Positions 1 to 8,805 of a stretch of 64,000 bases of DNA are shown piece by piece. Every line of letters begins with the position of its first letter. Position 1 is the first letter of the stretch. The notes below the pieces were generated by a model that was given only the letters and a program-made list of their open reading frames with translations, was not told the DNA's origin and did not search any database. The DNA is from Halobellus litoreus (GTDB taxonomy: Archaea > Halobacteriota > Halobacteria > Halobacteriales > Haloferacaceae), in contig NZ_JANHAW010000003.1 in NCBI RefSeq assembly GCF_024464595.1, positions 186,001 through 250,000 of the forward strand. The letters are read 5' to 3'. Made by a program: the position numbers and the translations under genes.

Positions 1-286
1 GATGTTTCGTCACGACGGCACGCCGATCCGCGCCCGGGCGGACGTGAGCTTCAGACGGTACCGCACCCCAGAGGAGCAGTCGAAGGAGACGCCGAAACAG
101 TCGGCAGACCGGCGCACCGTCTGGCAGGTGACGGCGAGCGACACGCTCCCGCTCATCGCCGACGCGGAGTACGGCGACCCGACGCGGTGGCGACCCATCG
201 CTGACGCGAACGACATCGAGAACCCCCGCGAGCTGCGCCCCGGAACGGAGCTCGTCGTCCCGAAACTGGAGGCAGACGCCCGATGA
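1..286 (+). CDS. eCIS LysM-domain tube/hub connector protein (5' truncated)
   Basis: Only the C-terminal 95 or so residues are in the window. The first visible residues (MFRHDGTPIRARADVSFRRY) resemble the interior of CIS tube-connector proteins, where a structural Gly-Thr-Pro-x-Arg-Ala-Arg segment precedes the LysM part, so the Met at position 2 is probably internal and the gene starts upstream. A LysM-like segment follows, with the typical order: aromatic and acidic start, DTLPLIA, YGDPTRWRPIADAN, and a final PGTELVVP. In eCIS and contractile phages this protein (Afp7 or gp53-like role) joins the inner tube to the baseplate hub. The stop overlaps the start of the next gene by four bases, so it belongs to the operon that follows. 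Family assignment is from motif reading only. Confidence 0.8.
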   Translation, partial: MFRHDGTPIRARADVSFRRYRTPEEQSKETPKQSADRRTVWQVTASDTLPLIADAEYGDPTRWRPIADANDIENPRELRPGTELVVPKLEADAR

Positions 287-1335
287 GCCTCACCCGCCTG
301 GAAGCCGACTACGATCACTTTTACAACCCCCGTTTCGAGCTGCAACTCGGCGGGCGGACGATTCGCGAGGCCGATGGTGCCGTCACGGGACTGTCGGTCG
401 AGACGGCCCTCGACCGGACGAATCGCGTTTCGTTCACGCTGAACGAGCCGTACGATCACGAGCAGGGTGGCTTCCCGGCGTTCGTCGACCGACCGGTGAC
501 GAAGGGGACGTCCGTCGTCGTCAGGATGGGCTACGGCACCACGCTCCGGCGGCTATTCTCGGGGACGGTCGAATCCGTGCAGCCGAACTTCCCGGCGTCG
601 GGCGGGCCGGCCGTCCAGGTGAGCGGGCGCGACAGCTCGTACGCGATGACGAAGAGCCGGAAGTCTCGATCATGGGACGACACGAGCCTCACCTCGATCG
701 TGACAGACGTCGCCTCCGACTACGGCTTCGAGGGGACGGCGGTCGACGTACTGTCGTCGGCCGACATCCAGTTCACGAAGCGCGTTCAGCAGGACCAGAC
801 GGACTACGCGTTCCTCGACGAGCGGATCGCCCGCCGGTTCGGACTCGAACTGTTCGTCCGGGACGGCACGTTCCACTGTCGGGAACCCGACCCGTTGGCG
901 TCGCCGGTGCTGACACTGACCTACGGACGGTCGCTCCGATCCTTCCGACCGAGTCGGGAGGACACCGACGTGCAGGTGGGCGAGGTCGAAGTGCGCGACT
1001 GGGACCCGTCGGGCAAGAGCGAGATCACCGCGAGGGCGACCGTTCCCGGCGGCACGGGCGAGACGAGCAGCCGGAGCATCGCCGTCGAATCGCAGGAAGA
1101 GGCCGACCGCGTGGCGACGGCTGCCGCGAACGAACTGGCGGCGGGCGTCAGCGGGCAGTGTGAGACCATCGGCCTCCCGGAGATCCGTGAGGGGAACGTG
1201 GTCCGTCTCGACGGTCTGAGCCAACCGTTCGACGGGCCGTACTACGTCGAACGGACGACGCACCGGATGGACGACTCCGGGTACACCACGTCGTTCGAGG
1301 CGCGCGATGCGACGGTCTTCGAGGGGGTTCTGTGA
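283..1335 (+). CDS. gpD-like baseplate hub protein (phage late control D / VgrG N-terminal half)
   Basis: This 350-residue protein has the length and layout of phage late control protein D / Afp8 hub proteins, which form the gp27-like trimeric hub at the tube end. The N-terminal part (about residues 10-110) reads as a beta-barrel, including NRVSFTLNEPYDHE. A middle section has TSIVTDVASDYGFEG and DQTDYAFLDERIARRFGLELFVRDG, typical of the gpD family. The C-terminal ring domain ends with FDGPYYVERTTHRMDDSGY. The ATG overlaps the stop of the LysM gene, and the spike gene overlaps or abuts its own stop. Splitting the VgrG hub and spike into two genes is usual for eCIS, unlike the fused VgrG of type VI secretion. 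Confidence 0.88.
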   Translation: MSLTRLEADYDHFYNPRFELQLGGRTIREADGAVTGLSVETALDRTNRVSFTLNEPYDHEQGGFPAFVDRPVTKGTSVVVRMGYGTTLRRLFSGTVESVQPNFPASGGPAVQVSGRDSSYAMTKSRKSRSWDDTSLTSIVTDVASDYGFEGTAVDVLSSADIQFTKRVQQDQTDYAFLDERIARRFGLELFVRDGTFHCREPDPLASPVLTLTYGRSLRSFRPSREDTDVQVGEVEVRDWDPSGKSEITARATVPGGTGETSSRSIAVESQEEADRVATAAANELAAGVSGQCETIGLPEIREGNVVRLDGLSQPFDGPYYVERTTHRMDDSGYTTSFEARDATVFEGVL

Positions 1336-1337
1336 AT

Positions 1338-1988
1338 ATGAGTCAATCGAACGACGAGAACACGACGGGCGGACGAGGCGCATCGGTTCCGGGCGTCGCC
1401 GTTGGCATCGTCACGGACAACGAAGATCCCGAGGGGATGGGACGGGTGAAGCTGTCGTTCCCGTGGCGCAGCGCCGACGACGAGAGCCACTGGGCCCGGA
1501 TGGCGGTCCCGATGGCAGGGCCCGACCGGGGGACGTACTTCCTGCCGGAAGTCGACGACGAGGTGCTCGTCGGTTTTGCCGGCGGCGACGTCCGCCATCC
1601 GTACGTGTTGGGCGCGCTCTGGAACGGCCAGGACTCACCACCCGAGACGAACAGCGACGGGAACAACGACGTGCGGAAAGTCCACTCCCGCAGCGGTCAC
1701 GAACTCGTCTTCGACGACGCCGATCAGTCGGGGAAGCTGGAACTCACGAGTAGCAGTGGCCACACGGTCACTCTCGACGATTCGACCGGGTCCGAGAAGA
1801 TTACCATCGAGGACAAGACGGGGCAGAACCGGATCGAGTTCGACGCCACGGCGAACTCCCTCACTATCGAGAGCGGCGCGAAGCTGAGCATCGAGGCACC
1901 GACGGTCGAGATCGCCGGCGACGGCAGCCTGAAACTCGAGTCGAACGGTATCCTAACCATTAAAGGATCCTTAGTGAAAATTAATTAA
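1338..1988 (+). CDS. gpV/gp5-like baseplate spike protein (VgrG C-terminal half)
   Basis: This 216-residue protein is the puncturing spike that sits on the hub and carries the PAAR tip. An OB-fold gp5 domain occupies about residues 18-105 (GIVTDNEDPEGMGRVKLSFP, then WARMAVPMAGPDRGTYFLPE and EVDDEVLVGF). A repetitive beta-helix tail follows, with short units such as KLELTSSSGHTVTLDD, KITIEDKTGQ and LTIKGSLVKIN. A GTG at 1332 overlaps the previous stop and is an alternative start; the ATG at 1338 is preferred because the conserved fold begins well after it. Neighbours are the hub upstream and the PAAR protein nine bases downstream. Confidence 0.9.
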   Translation: MSQSNDENTTGGRGASVPGVAVGIVTDNEDPEGMGRVKLSFPWRSADDESHWARMAVPMAGPDRGTYFLPEVDDEVLVGFAGGDVRHPYVLGALWNGQDSPPETNSDGNNDVRKVHSRSGHELVFDDADQSGKLELTSSSGHTVTLDDSTGSEKITIEDKTGQNRIEFDATANSLTIESGAKLSIEAPTVEIAGDGSLKLESNGILTIKGSLVKIN

Positions 1989-1997
1989 CGATCCACG

Positions 1998-2288
1998 ATG
2001 CCACCAGCAGCACGTGCGCTCGACCAGACCGCACACGGGACGCCACTGTCCGGACCGGGTAGTCCGAACGTCTTGATCGGCGGCCAGCCCGCCTGGCGGG
2101 CGACGGTCGACTTTCACCCCTGTCCGCTCGTCACCGGCGTCGTCCCGCACGTCGGCGGCGTGGTGGTGCCCGGGAGTTCGAGCGTCCTCATCAACGGGTT
2201 CCCGGCCGCCAGACAGGGCGACAGCATCGTAGAGAGCGGGCCGCCGAACAGCATCGCCGCCGGCTGTCCAACCGTCATCATCGGGTGA
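1998..2288 (+). CDS. PAAR-domain spike-tip protein
   Basis: This 96-residue protein matches PAAR tip proteins in length and repeat pattern. Three repeat-like turns are visible (GPGSPNVLIGGQPAWR, PGSSSVLINGFPAARQGD, PNSIAAGCPTVIIG). Histidines in DFHPCP and VPHVGG, together with cysteines, are suitable for the single metal ion that sharpens the cone. The protein should cap the gpV spike. It carries no extra C-terminal effector domain, so any cargo must be loaded elsewhere, for example in the tube lumen. Confidence 0.93.
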   Translation: MPPAARALDQTAHGTPLSGPGSPNVLIGGQPAWRATVDFHPCPLVTGVVPHVGGVVVPGSSSVLINGFPAARQGDSIVESGPPNSIAAGCPTVIIG

Positions 2289-2304
2289 CGAGGGAGGAGA
2301 CGTA

Positions 2305-2706
2305 ATGACCGACGAACCCGGTGACTTCCTCGGCCGCGGGTGGCAGTTCCCGGTGACGACCGACCGGGGAGGGCGGATCGAACTCTCCTCGGATGTGACC
2401 GACATCGAGGAGTCCATCAGGCTGATTCTCGCGACTGCGAAGGGCGAGCGCGCGCTGCGCCCGGCCTTCGGCTGTGGCATCCACGACTACGCGTTCACGA
2501 CGGTCGACCAGTCCACGCTGACGATGATCGAGACGAGCGTCCGGGACGCCCTGCGCGAGTGGGAACCCCGGATCGAGGTGCTCTCTGTCGACGTCTCGAC
2601 CGCCGAACTCGACGCGGGCCGCCTTCTCATCGAGGTGTCGTACCGCGTCAGAGAGACGAACAACGAGTTCAACCTGGTGTACCCGTTCTACTTGGAGGGT
2701 GGGTGA
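2305..2706 (+). CDS. GPW/gp25 family baseplate wedge protein
   Basis: This 133-residue protein is gp25-like and forms part of the inner baseplate wedge that initiates the sheath. The family's Glu-Pro-Arg motif is present in REWEPRIEVLSV, preceded by the characteristic AKGERALRPAFGCGIHDYAF. Length is normal for the family. It is followed by the large gpJ-like gene, whose ATG begins three bases after this stop. Confidence 0.93.
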   Translation: MTDEPGDFLGRGWQFPVTTDRGGRIELSSDVTDIEESIRLILATAKGERALRPAFGCGIHDYAFTTVDQSTLTMIETSVRDALREWEPRIEVLSVDVSTAELDAGRLLIEVSYRVRETNNEFNLVYPFYLEGG

Positions 2707-2708
2707 CG

Positions 2709-5700
2709 ATGACAGACCCGCCCGAGGTGGACGGCCGTCGACGCGAGGGACTCCGCGATCACGTCCGGCGCATCGCCCCCGCGTACACCGAGGAGTGGGA
2801 CCCGACGTCACGCGGCCCCGGGACGGCCCTGGTCGCCCTGTTCGCGGAGCTGACCGAGGACGTGGTCGAACGCCTCGATCGCGTGCCGGCGAAGCACCGG
2901 ACCGCGTTCTTCGACCGGCTGGACTTCGACCGACGACCGCCCCAGCCCGCACGGGTGCCGGTCACCTTCCGTGTCGCCGACGGTGCCGGGCGGAACGTCG
3001 TCGTCGACGCGGGGACGCAGGCAGTGGCGAAGGCGGCGAACGGCCGGTCCGAACAGGTGTTCGAGGTAGCCCCCGACAACCGGTTCGAGGCGACGCCGGC
3101 GAACCTCAGTGCCGCCTACGGCATCGACCCCGCCGTCGATGCCGTCTACGACCACTGGAGCCCACCGGACGGCGATGGCCTCGAACAGGGAGGCGAAGCC
3201 ACGCTGTTCGACGGGACGAACGTGCAGGCACACCGCCTCTACATCGGCCACGCGAGCCAGCTCACAGTCACCTCCGACGGCGGGGGTGAGGACGGGAACG
3301 GAGGCGGGGGTGCGACGATCCGGGTCCGGATCGAGACCGACGAGCCGGCGTCGACTGTCAGGCACGAACTCGGCTGGCAGTACTACGGGGAGCGCGTGGC
3401 GGAAAACGGCGAGAAGCGTGAGGGATGGCACACGTTCCCCGGGCGGACGCCCTCGCTGCGGGTCGCGCGGCTCCGCTCCTCGCCGATACGAACCCGAGAG
3501 ACGGAGTCCGAGGTGGTGACCGTCGACCTCACGCTCGACGGGACGCTCACTGAGACGACGGTAAACGGCGTCGAGAGCCTGTGGATCCGGGCGGTGGTTC
3601 CCGCACAGGCATCGCCGTCGGACCTGCTCGACGCCGAGATCGGTCCGGCGGTCGAGGTCGGCCCGGGGCCAGATCGGCGAACGGACGAACAGGGCGGAGG
3701 GGCCGACCGATCCGCCGACGAAGGAATCGGATGGGCGGAGCACGACGACACGGAGCGGACACTCGCCCCGGACCGACTTCTCTACAACGACGTTCCGCTG
3801 CCGTTCGCCACCGAGAAGACGGAGGACGGCACCGAGGACCGCTACTACCCGCTCGGGACCGCCCCGCAGGCTCAGGACACCTTCTACGTCGCCTCCGACG
3901 AGGCCTTCACCAAGGCGGGCGCGCGGCTGAAACTGTCGTTCTCCGACCTCGACGGGGCGGTCACGTCGACGGACACACCACCGGAACTCTCCTGGGAGTA
4001 CTACGACGGGAACGGTTGGGCGAAGCTCCCGTCGCTCACGGACAACACGAACAAATTCACCGGCGGTGCGAGTAGCACGACGGAGCCAGCCGGCACCGCC
4101 GTGGTGACGGTCCCGAAGGACCTCTCGAAGACGGCGGTCGCCGGACACGAACACCACTGGATCCGCGTCCGAGTGGCTGGCGGCACGTACGGGAAACGAA
4201 CGGCGACTGAAACGTCGGACTCGTCGGACTCGTCGAACTCGTCGAAAAGCTGGGAGACGACACACGAGGTGAATCCGCCGGTGTTCACCGAACTCACGCT
4301 CGGCTACCTCCCACCGAAAACCGACGGCAAAGACGGGACGGGGAGCGGCGAGAACGGAATCGGGGGGGACGGCGAAGGGACCGACGGATCGGCCCTACCG
4401 AGCGCACCGGCGACCCACCTGTTCGCCGAGAACAACCTCGCGTTCGGCGACAACCTGGCGACCGCCGAGACGGAGCGCGTCACGCCGTTCGAGCGACTGC
4501 CCGACGACGACCAAGGGCTGTACCTCGGCTTCGACGCGCGACTCCACGGCGGCCCGCTCACGCTCTTCTTCGACATCGCCGACCGCGCCTTCCCCGAGTT
4601 CTTCCACTCGCGCGTGCGCTGGGAGTACTGTGCGGACCCGGCGACCGACGAGTGGGTCCGACTCGACACTCGGGACGGGACCGAGGGCCTGACGGAGCAG
4701 GGCATCGTCAGCCTGGTCTTCCCGGGCGAAAGCGAGGCCCGCCGCCGGTTGGGGGAGACACGGCACTGGCTCCGGGCCCGGGTGACCGGGGACTCGTTCG
4801 TCCCCGAAGGCCGGGAGTCGACCGACACTGGCGACGTCGACCTCGGACGGTGGTTCGACGATTTCGGCGACGGGTTCGACCTCCCGCTCCTCCCCGAACC
4901 GGGGCCGTTCACTCGCCCGGGACCCTTCGTCGGCGTCGAGCCGGGCGGGGGGCTCGCCGGGACCGGCGCGTTCGACGCTGAGGGATTCCAGTTACACCCG
5001 CGGGCGGGAGACGCCGTTACGGGGGGCGCTCGCGGCTACTTCACCGGCGGTGAGTCCGTCCGCGGGATAGCGGATCTCCTCTCCGACGGCTCCGGGGTCG
5101 ACGACGTACGGCGTCGCCTGGTCGCCGCCGATCGAGCGCGGGCCTACCGGTTCGACACCGATGTCATCTCCGCAGCGGCCGTCGGCGCGTACTCCACCAA
5201 CGCGGCCGACGCCGGACGCGACGTCGACACGTCCGACACCGACGCAACCGACATCACCGCCGAACGCGTCGTCGACGTCGCTTCCGAGGCCCTCGACGTC
5301 GTCGCCGCACCCCCCGTCGACATCGTCACTGCGGGTCTGGATCTCCCCGAATTCGACGACCCTTGGATACCGCTCGACCCCGGAGACGACGGCTTCCGGG
5401 TGCCGACGGTTCCGCGGCTCCCGACTGTGCCCGTCTCGCCGGCGACGGACGTCGGCCCGTGCGATCGGACGCTCCCGACGGAGCCGCCGACGGGTGACGC
5501 GACGGCGCGGCCGCCGACGGTCGCGACGCTCGCGCCGAACACAACGTGGCTGGACAACGTCCGGAGCGTCGCCGACGAGACGCTCGGGTCGAGCGACGGA
5601 TCCCAGTCGCAGACGTTCCAGGTCACGTCCCCGCCCGTCGTCGAAGAGACGGTCTGGGTCGACGAGGCGGCGACGCTGTCGGCGGGCCGCCGTCAGTCGC

Positions 5701-6734
5701 TGAGCGCGGCCGAAACCCCGGCGACCGAGGAAGTCACCGCGCCGGACGGGAGCCTCCAGTCGTTCTGGGTGCGCTGGCGGCGCGTGTCGGACCTCCCCGA
5801 CTCCGGCGAGGAGGAGCGACACTACACCGTCGACCGGGTGGCCGGGCGAATCGGATTCGGCGACGGCGTTGCCGGGCGCATCCCACCACGCGGGGAGAAC
5901 AACGTGCGGGTCGACTATCGGACCGGCGGAGGGACGGACGGCAACGTCGAATCTGGTGCGGTCGCCGGGCTGAAGAGTTCGCTCCCGTTCGTCGACGGCG
6001 TCGAGAACCCCGCCCCGGGGACCGGCGGAGCCGACGCGGAGTCGACCGACGGGGTGCTCGCGCGAGCCCCACGCGAACTGCGGGACCGCGGGCGTGCGGT
6101 CACCGAGGCCGACTTCGAGCGCGTCGCGCTGGACGCCGCCCGGAAGCTCGCTCGCGTCAACTGCGTCCCGGAACTGAACCGCAACGGGGAGTTCGAGCCG
6201 GGGTGGGTGACGCTCGTCCTGGTGCCGAACGCTCCGCAGCCGAAGCCGGTTCCCTCGACAGGGTTGAAAACGCAGGTCGAGACGGCCGTGAGCGAACGGG
6301 CCCCGGTGACGCTCGTCGCCGCCGACAACCTCGTGGTCCGTGGGCCGAGCTACGTTGCGGTGTCCGTCGAGGCGACGCTGGCCGCGGTCGGGAGCGGAAG
6401 CGTCGCGACCCTCGAAGAACGGGTGGTCGACTCCCTCGGGTCGTTCCTCCACCCGCTCTCGGGCGGCCCGATCGATCGCGACGAACCGGGGTGGCCCTTC
6501 GGCGACCTTCCCACGGTCTCCGACCTGTACGCGCTCGTCGAAGGCGTCGCGGGCGTCGACTACGTCGAGCGCCTCGCGGTCCACTACGACGTGAACGGGT
6601 CCACGGCCACGGTGACGGCGGGCGAGGAGCCGCCGAGCGTCTCGCCTGACGCCCTGGTCCACAGCGGCACGCACGACGTCACGGTCACACTCGGAGCCGA
6701 CACCGGAGGCGACGACGCCTCGGGGGGGAGCTGA
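2709..6734 (+). CDS. Large gpJ-like putative baseplate assembly protein
   Basis: The reading frame is open from 2340, but the stretch before 2709 lies on top of the gp25 gene, and the ATG at 2709 begins sequence typical of the family (IAPAYTEEWDPTSRGPGTALVALFAELTEDV), giving 1341 residues. This is the Afp11/gpJ-like wedge protein that surrounds the hub. The N-terminal anchor is followed by several beta modules of the type WEYYDGNGW...WIRVRV and VRWEYCADPATDEW...HWLRARV, a Ser/Asp-rich linker (DSSDSSNSSKSW, near 4217-4252), a long variable part rich in Asp and Pro, and a conserved C-terminal baseplate_J region (YTVDRVAGRIGFGDGVAG, VDYRTGGGTDGNV, ELRDRGRAVTEADFERVA). It is longer than many homologues because of the variable centre. 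It abuts the next gpJ-like gene with no gap. Confidence 0.88.
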   Translation: MTDPPEVDGRRREGLRDHVRRIAPAYTEEWDPTSRGPGTALVALFAELTEDVVERLDRVPAKHRTAFFDRLDFDRRPPQPARVPVTFRVADGAGRNVVVDAGTQAVAKAANGRSEQVFEVAPDNRFEATPANLSAAYGIDPAVDAVYDHWSPPDGDGLEQGGEATLFDGTNVQAHRLYIGHASQLTVTSDGGGEDGNGGGGATIRVRIETDEPASTVRHELGWQYYGERVAENGEKREGWHTFPGRTPSLRVARLRSSPIRTRETESEVVTVDLTLDGTLTETTVNGVESLWIRAVVPAQASPSDLLDAEIGPAVEVGPGPDRRTDEQGGGADRSADEGIGWAEHDDTERTLAPDRLLYNDVPLPFATEKTEDGTEDRYYPLGTAPQAQDTFYVASDEAFTKAGARLKLSFSDLDGAVTSTDTPPELSWEYYDGNGWAKLPSLTDNTNKFTGGASSTTEPAGTAVVTVPKDLSKTAVAGHEHHWIRVRVAGGTYGKRTATETSDSSDSSNSSKSWETTHEVNPPVFTELTLGYLPPKTDGKDGTGSGENGIGGDGEGTDGSALPSAPATHLFAENNLAFGDNLATAETERVTPFERLPDDDQGLYLGFDARLHGGPLTLFFDIADRAFPEFFHSRVRWEYCADPATDEWVRLDTRDGTEGLTEQGIVSLVFPGESEARRRLGETRHWLRARVTGDSFVPEGRESTDTGDVDLGRWFDDFGDGFDLPLLPEPGPFTRPGPFVGVEPGGGLAGTGAFDAEGFQLHPRAGDAVTGGARGYFTGGESVRGIADLLSDGSGVDDVRRRLVAADRARAYRFDTDVISAAAVGAYSTNAADAGRDVDTSDTDATDITAERVVDVASEALDVVAAPPVDIVTAGLDLPEFDDPWIPLDPGDDGFRVPTVPRLPTVPVSPATDVGPCDRTLPTEPPTGDATARPPTVATLAPNTTWLDNVRSVADETLGSSDGSQSQTFQVTSPPVVEETVWVDEAATLSAGRRQSLSAAETPATEEVTAPDGSLQSFWVRWRRVSDLPDSGEEERHYTVDRVAGRIGFGDGVAGRIPPRGENNVRVDYRTGGGTDGNVESGAVAGLKSSLPFVDGVENPAPGTGGADAESTDGVLARAPRELRDRGRAVTEADFERVALDAARKLARVNCVPELNRNGEFEPGWVTLVLVPNAPQPKPVPSTGLKTQVETAVSERAPVTLVAADNLVVRGPSYVAVSVEATLAAVGSGSVATLEERVVDSLGSFLHPLSGGPIDRDEPGWPFGDLPTVSDLYALVEGVAGVDYVERLAVHYDVNGSTATVTAGEEPPSVSPDALVHSGTHDVTVTLGADTGGDDASGGS

Positions 6735-8804
6735 ATGGGACTCGACGTGCCCGACCTCGACGACCGCGAGTTCGAGGCGCTCGTCGAGGACGTCCGCAAG
6801 CGGATTCCGGTCCACTCCGAGGAGTGGACGGATCACAACGTTCACGACCCCGGTATCACTATCCTGGAGCTGCTCGCGTGGATCGCCGAGACTGACATCT
6901 ATCGCCTCGACCGGATCACCGACGCACACGTCGAACAGTATCTCCGACTCGTCGGCATCGAGCGGAAGCCGCCGCGACCGGCGACGGTCCGACTCGAACT
7001 CGATCCTCCACCGGCGATCGCGGGAACACGGATCGAGTCGGGGACGCAGCTGCGCGCGGGCGTGACGCGGGAGCCGACTGAGCAGGAACCCTTCCGGACG
7101 ACGGACGGCGTCACCCTCACCCGGGCCGACGTCGAGGCAGTCGTCTCACAGCACCGCGACGGTCGGACCGACAACACCGACGCGAACGACACCGAGGGGA
7201 TGTTCTTCCTCCCGTTCGGCGACGACCCGACGGCTGGGGACGCGATGTACCTCGGCTTCGACGCCGACCCGTTCGCCGACGCCGACCGCCTCGATCTCAC
7301 GGTCGACTTCCACGAGACGAACCTGCCCGATCCGGCTTCGCACGGCGACGAACCCGTCGAGTTCGTCCCGTCACACCGGGTGGCGTGGGAGTTCTACGCG
7401 GACCCCGACGGGACGGACGACCGGCCGTACGAGCAGTGGTACGACGACGACCGGTGGGTCGAATTCACCGTGCGCCGCGATGGAACGGCCGCGTTCTACG
7501 AGGGCGGGAGGGTATCGTTGCTGGCCGACGCCGACGATCAGGCCGCCTGGACCGGCCAGGAGGGGTCGATTCTGGGGCTGGAGCGGGAGTCCGTCTGGCT
7601 CCGGTGTCGCCTTGTGCGACGCGAGCCTGAGCCGGAACCAGCGGTGTCGGCGTGCGAGGACGCGCCGTCGTCGCCAGCGGTGCCCCGGTACGAGGTTCCG
7701 CCGCAGTTCGACGCCGTTCGAGTGAACGTCGTGGAGGCCGAACACTGCGCGGCCGTGTCCGACGAGGAGCTCGAACGCCGGGAGGGCGCGCGGACGACGG
7801 CCCGTCCCGACCAGACCTTCTTCTTCCCGCACGCCCCGGTGCAGTCGGCGACGGTCACGGTCGGCGGGACCGAGTGGAAGGAGGTCCCGGACTTCGCCGG
7901 CTCCGGTCCCGACGACCGCCACTACGTCCTCGACCGCGCCGAGGGCGCGGTCCGTTTCGGCGACGGCGTCCAGGGGACGGTTCCGGCGGCCGATCAGTCC
8001 GTCGTCGCCACGTCGTTCGTCCACGGCGGAGGGCCGGACGGGAACCTGCCGGCGACGGCCCGCTGGCGGTTCCCGGACGACGGGCTGTCGTCCGTCGACG
8101 TGACCCCGCTCGGTCCGGCGACGGGGGGCACGGACGCGGAGTCGGTCGAGGAAGCCCTGGTCCGAGCCAAGGCGGACCGGTCGATACCGTACCGCGCGGT
8201 GACGCGCGAGGACTATCGATATCTGGCGACGCACACGCCCGGTCTCCGGTTCGGCCGGGCGGCCGTCGTCGACGGTGCGGGAGCTGGATCGGATGGGCCG
8301 ACGTCCGAGGCAGACGAACGCAACGGCCAGGGCGACGTGACCGTCCGGGTCGTCGTCGTCCCGTTCAGCCCGCCCGACACTCGACCCGCCCCCAGCGACG
8401 GCTTCCTCGACGCGGTCGACTGTCACCTGCGGCGCCACGCCCTGCTGTCCGACGACGTGACGGCCGTCGCCCCGACCTACGTGGGGGTCGACGTCGTCGC
8501 GGAGGTTCGGATCACGCCGGGGCACGGCCGGCGGGAGCGAGCGGTCGCCGCCGAGTCGGCCGTCGAGGCGTTTCTCGACCCGCTCCGGGGCTTCGAGGGC
8601 GACGGGTGGCCCTTTGGCCGCGGTGTGCACGTCTCGGAGCTCTACCAGGTGCTGGAGACGACCGACGGCATCGACACGGTGGTCGACGTGACAGTGACCA
8701 CGGACCGGGGGGCGGAACTAGAAGGAGAGACGGCGCTGCCGTATCCCGAGTCCGTGGACGTCGTCGTGCTGGACAGCCCCGACCAGTGCGGGAGGGAGGA
8801 CTGA
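6735..8804 (+). CDS. Second gpJ-like putative baseplate assembly protein
   Basis: This 689-residue protein has the same plan as its upstream neighbour but is shorter. The N-terminus (VHSEEWTDHNVHDPGITILELLAWIAETDIYRLDRI) is a hallmark of the family. One WEFYADPDG...WLRCRL beta module is followed by the baseplate_J core (YVLDRAEGAVRFGDGVQGTVP, VHGGGPDGNLPATA, PYRAVTREDYRYLA) and a C-terminal segment with DPLRGFEGDGWPFGRGVHVSELYQVLE. Two paralogous J proteins in tandem are common in eCIS operons, where they form a heterodimeric wedge. The ATG directly follows the stop of the previous gene. Confidence 0.88.
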   Translation: MGLDVPDLDDREFEALVEDVRKRIPVHSEEWTDHNVHDPGITILELLAWIAETDIYRLDRITDAHVEQYLRLVGIERKPPRPATVRLELDPPPAIAGTRIESGTQLRAGVTREPTEQEPFRTTDGVTLTRADVEAVVSQHRDGRTDNTDANDTEGMFFLPFGDDPTAGDAMYLGFDADPFADADRLDLTVDFHETNLPDPASHGDEPVEFVPSHRVAWEFYADPDGTDDRPYEQWYDDDRWVEFTVRRDGTAAFYEGGRVSLLADADDQAAWTGQEGSILGLERESVWLRCRLVRREPEPEPAVSACEDAPSSPAVPRYEVPPQFDAVRVNVVEAEHCAAVSDEELERREGARTTARPDQTFFFPHAPVQSATVTVGGTEWKEVPDFAGSGPDDRHYVLDRAEGAVRFGDGVQGTVPAADQSVVATSFVHGGGPDGNLPATARWRFPDDGLSSVDVTPLGPATGGTDAESVEEALVRAKADRSIPYRAVTREDYRYLATHTPGLRFGRAAVVDGAGAGSDGPTSEADERNGQGDVTVRVVVVPFSPPDTRPAPSDGFLDAVDCHLRRHALLSDDVTAVAPTYVGVDVVAEVRITPGHGRRERAVAAESAVEAFLDPLRGFEGDGWPFGRGVHVSELYQVLETTDGIDTVVDVTVTTDRGAELEGETALPYPESVDVVVLDSPDQCGRED

Positions 8805-8805
8805 G

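Noticed and set aside
2340-2708. Open frame extending the large gpJ-like gene upstream
   Set aside because: It overlays the gp25 gene on the same strand, and the family N-terminus begins only after the ATG at 2709.
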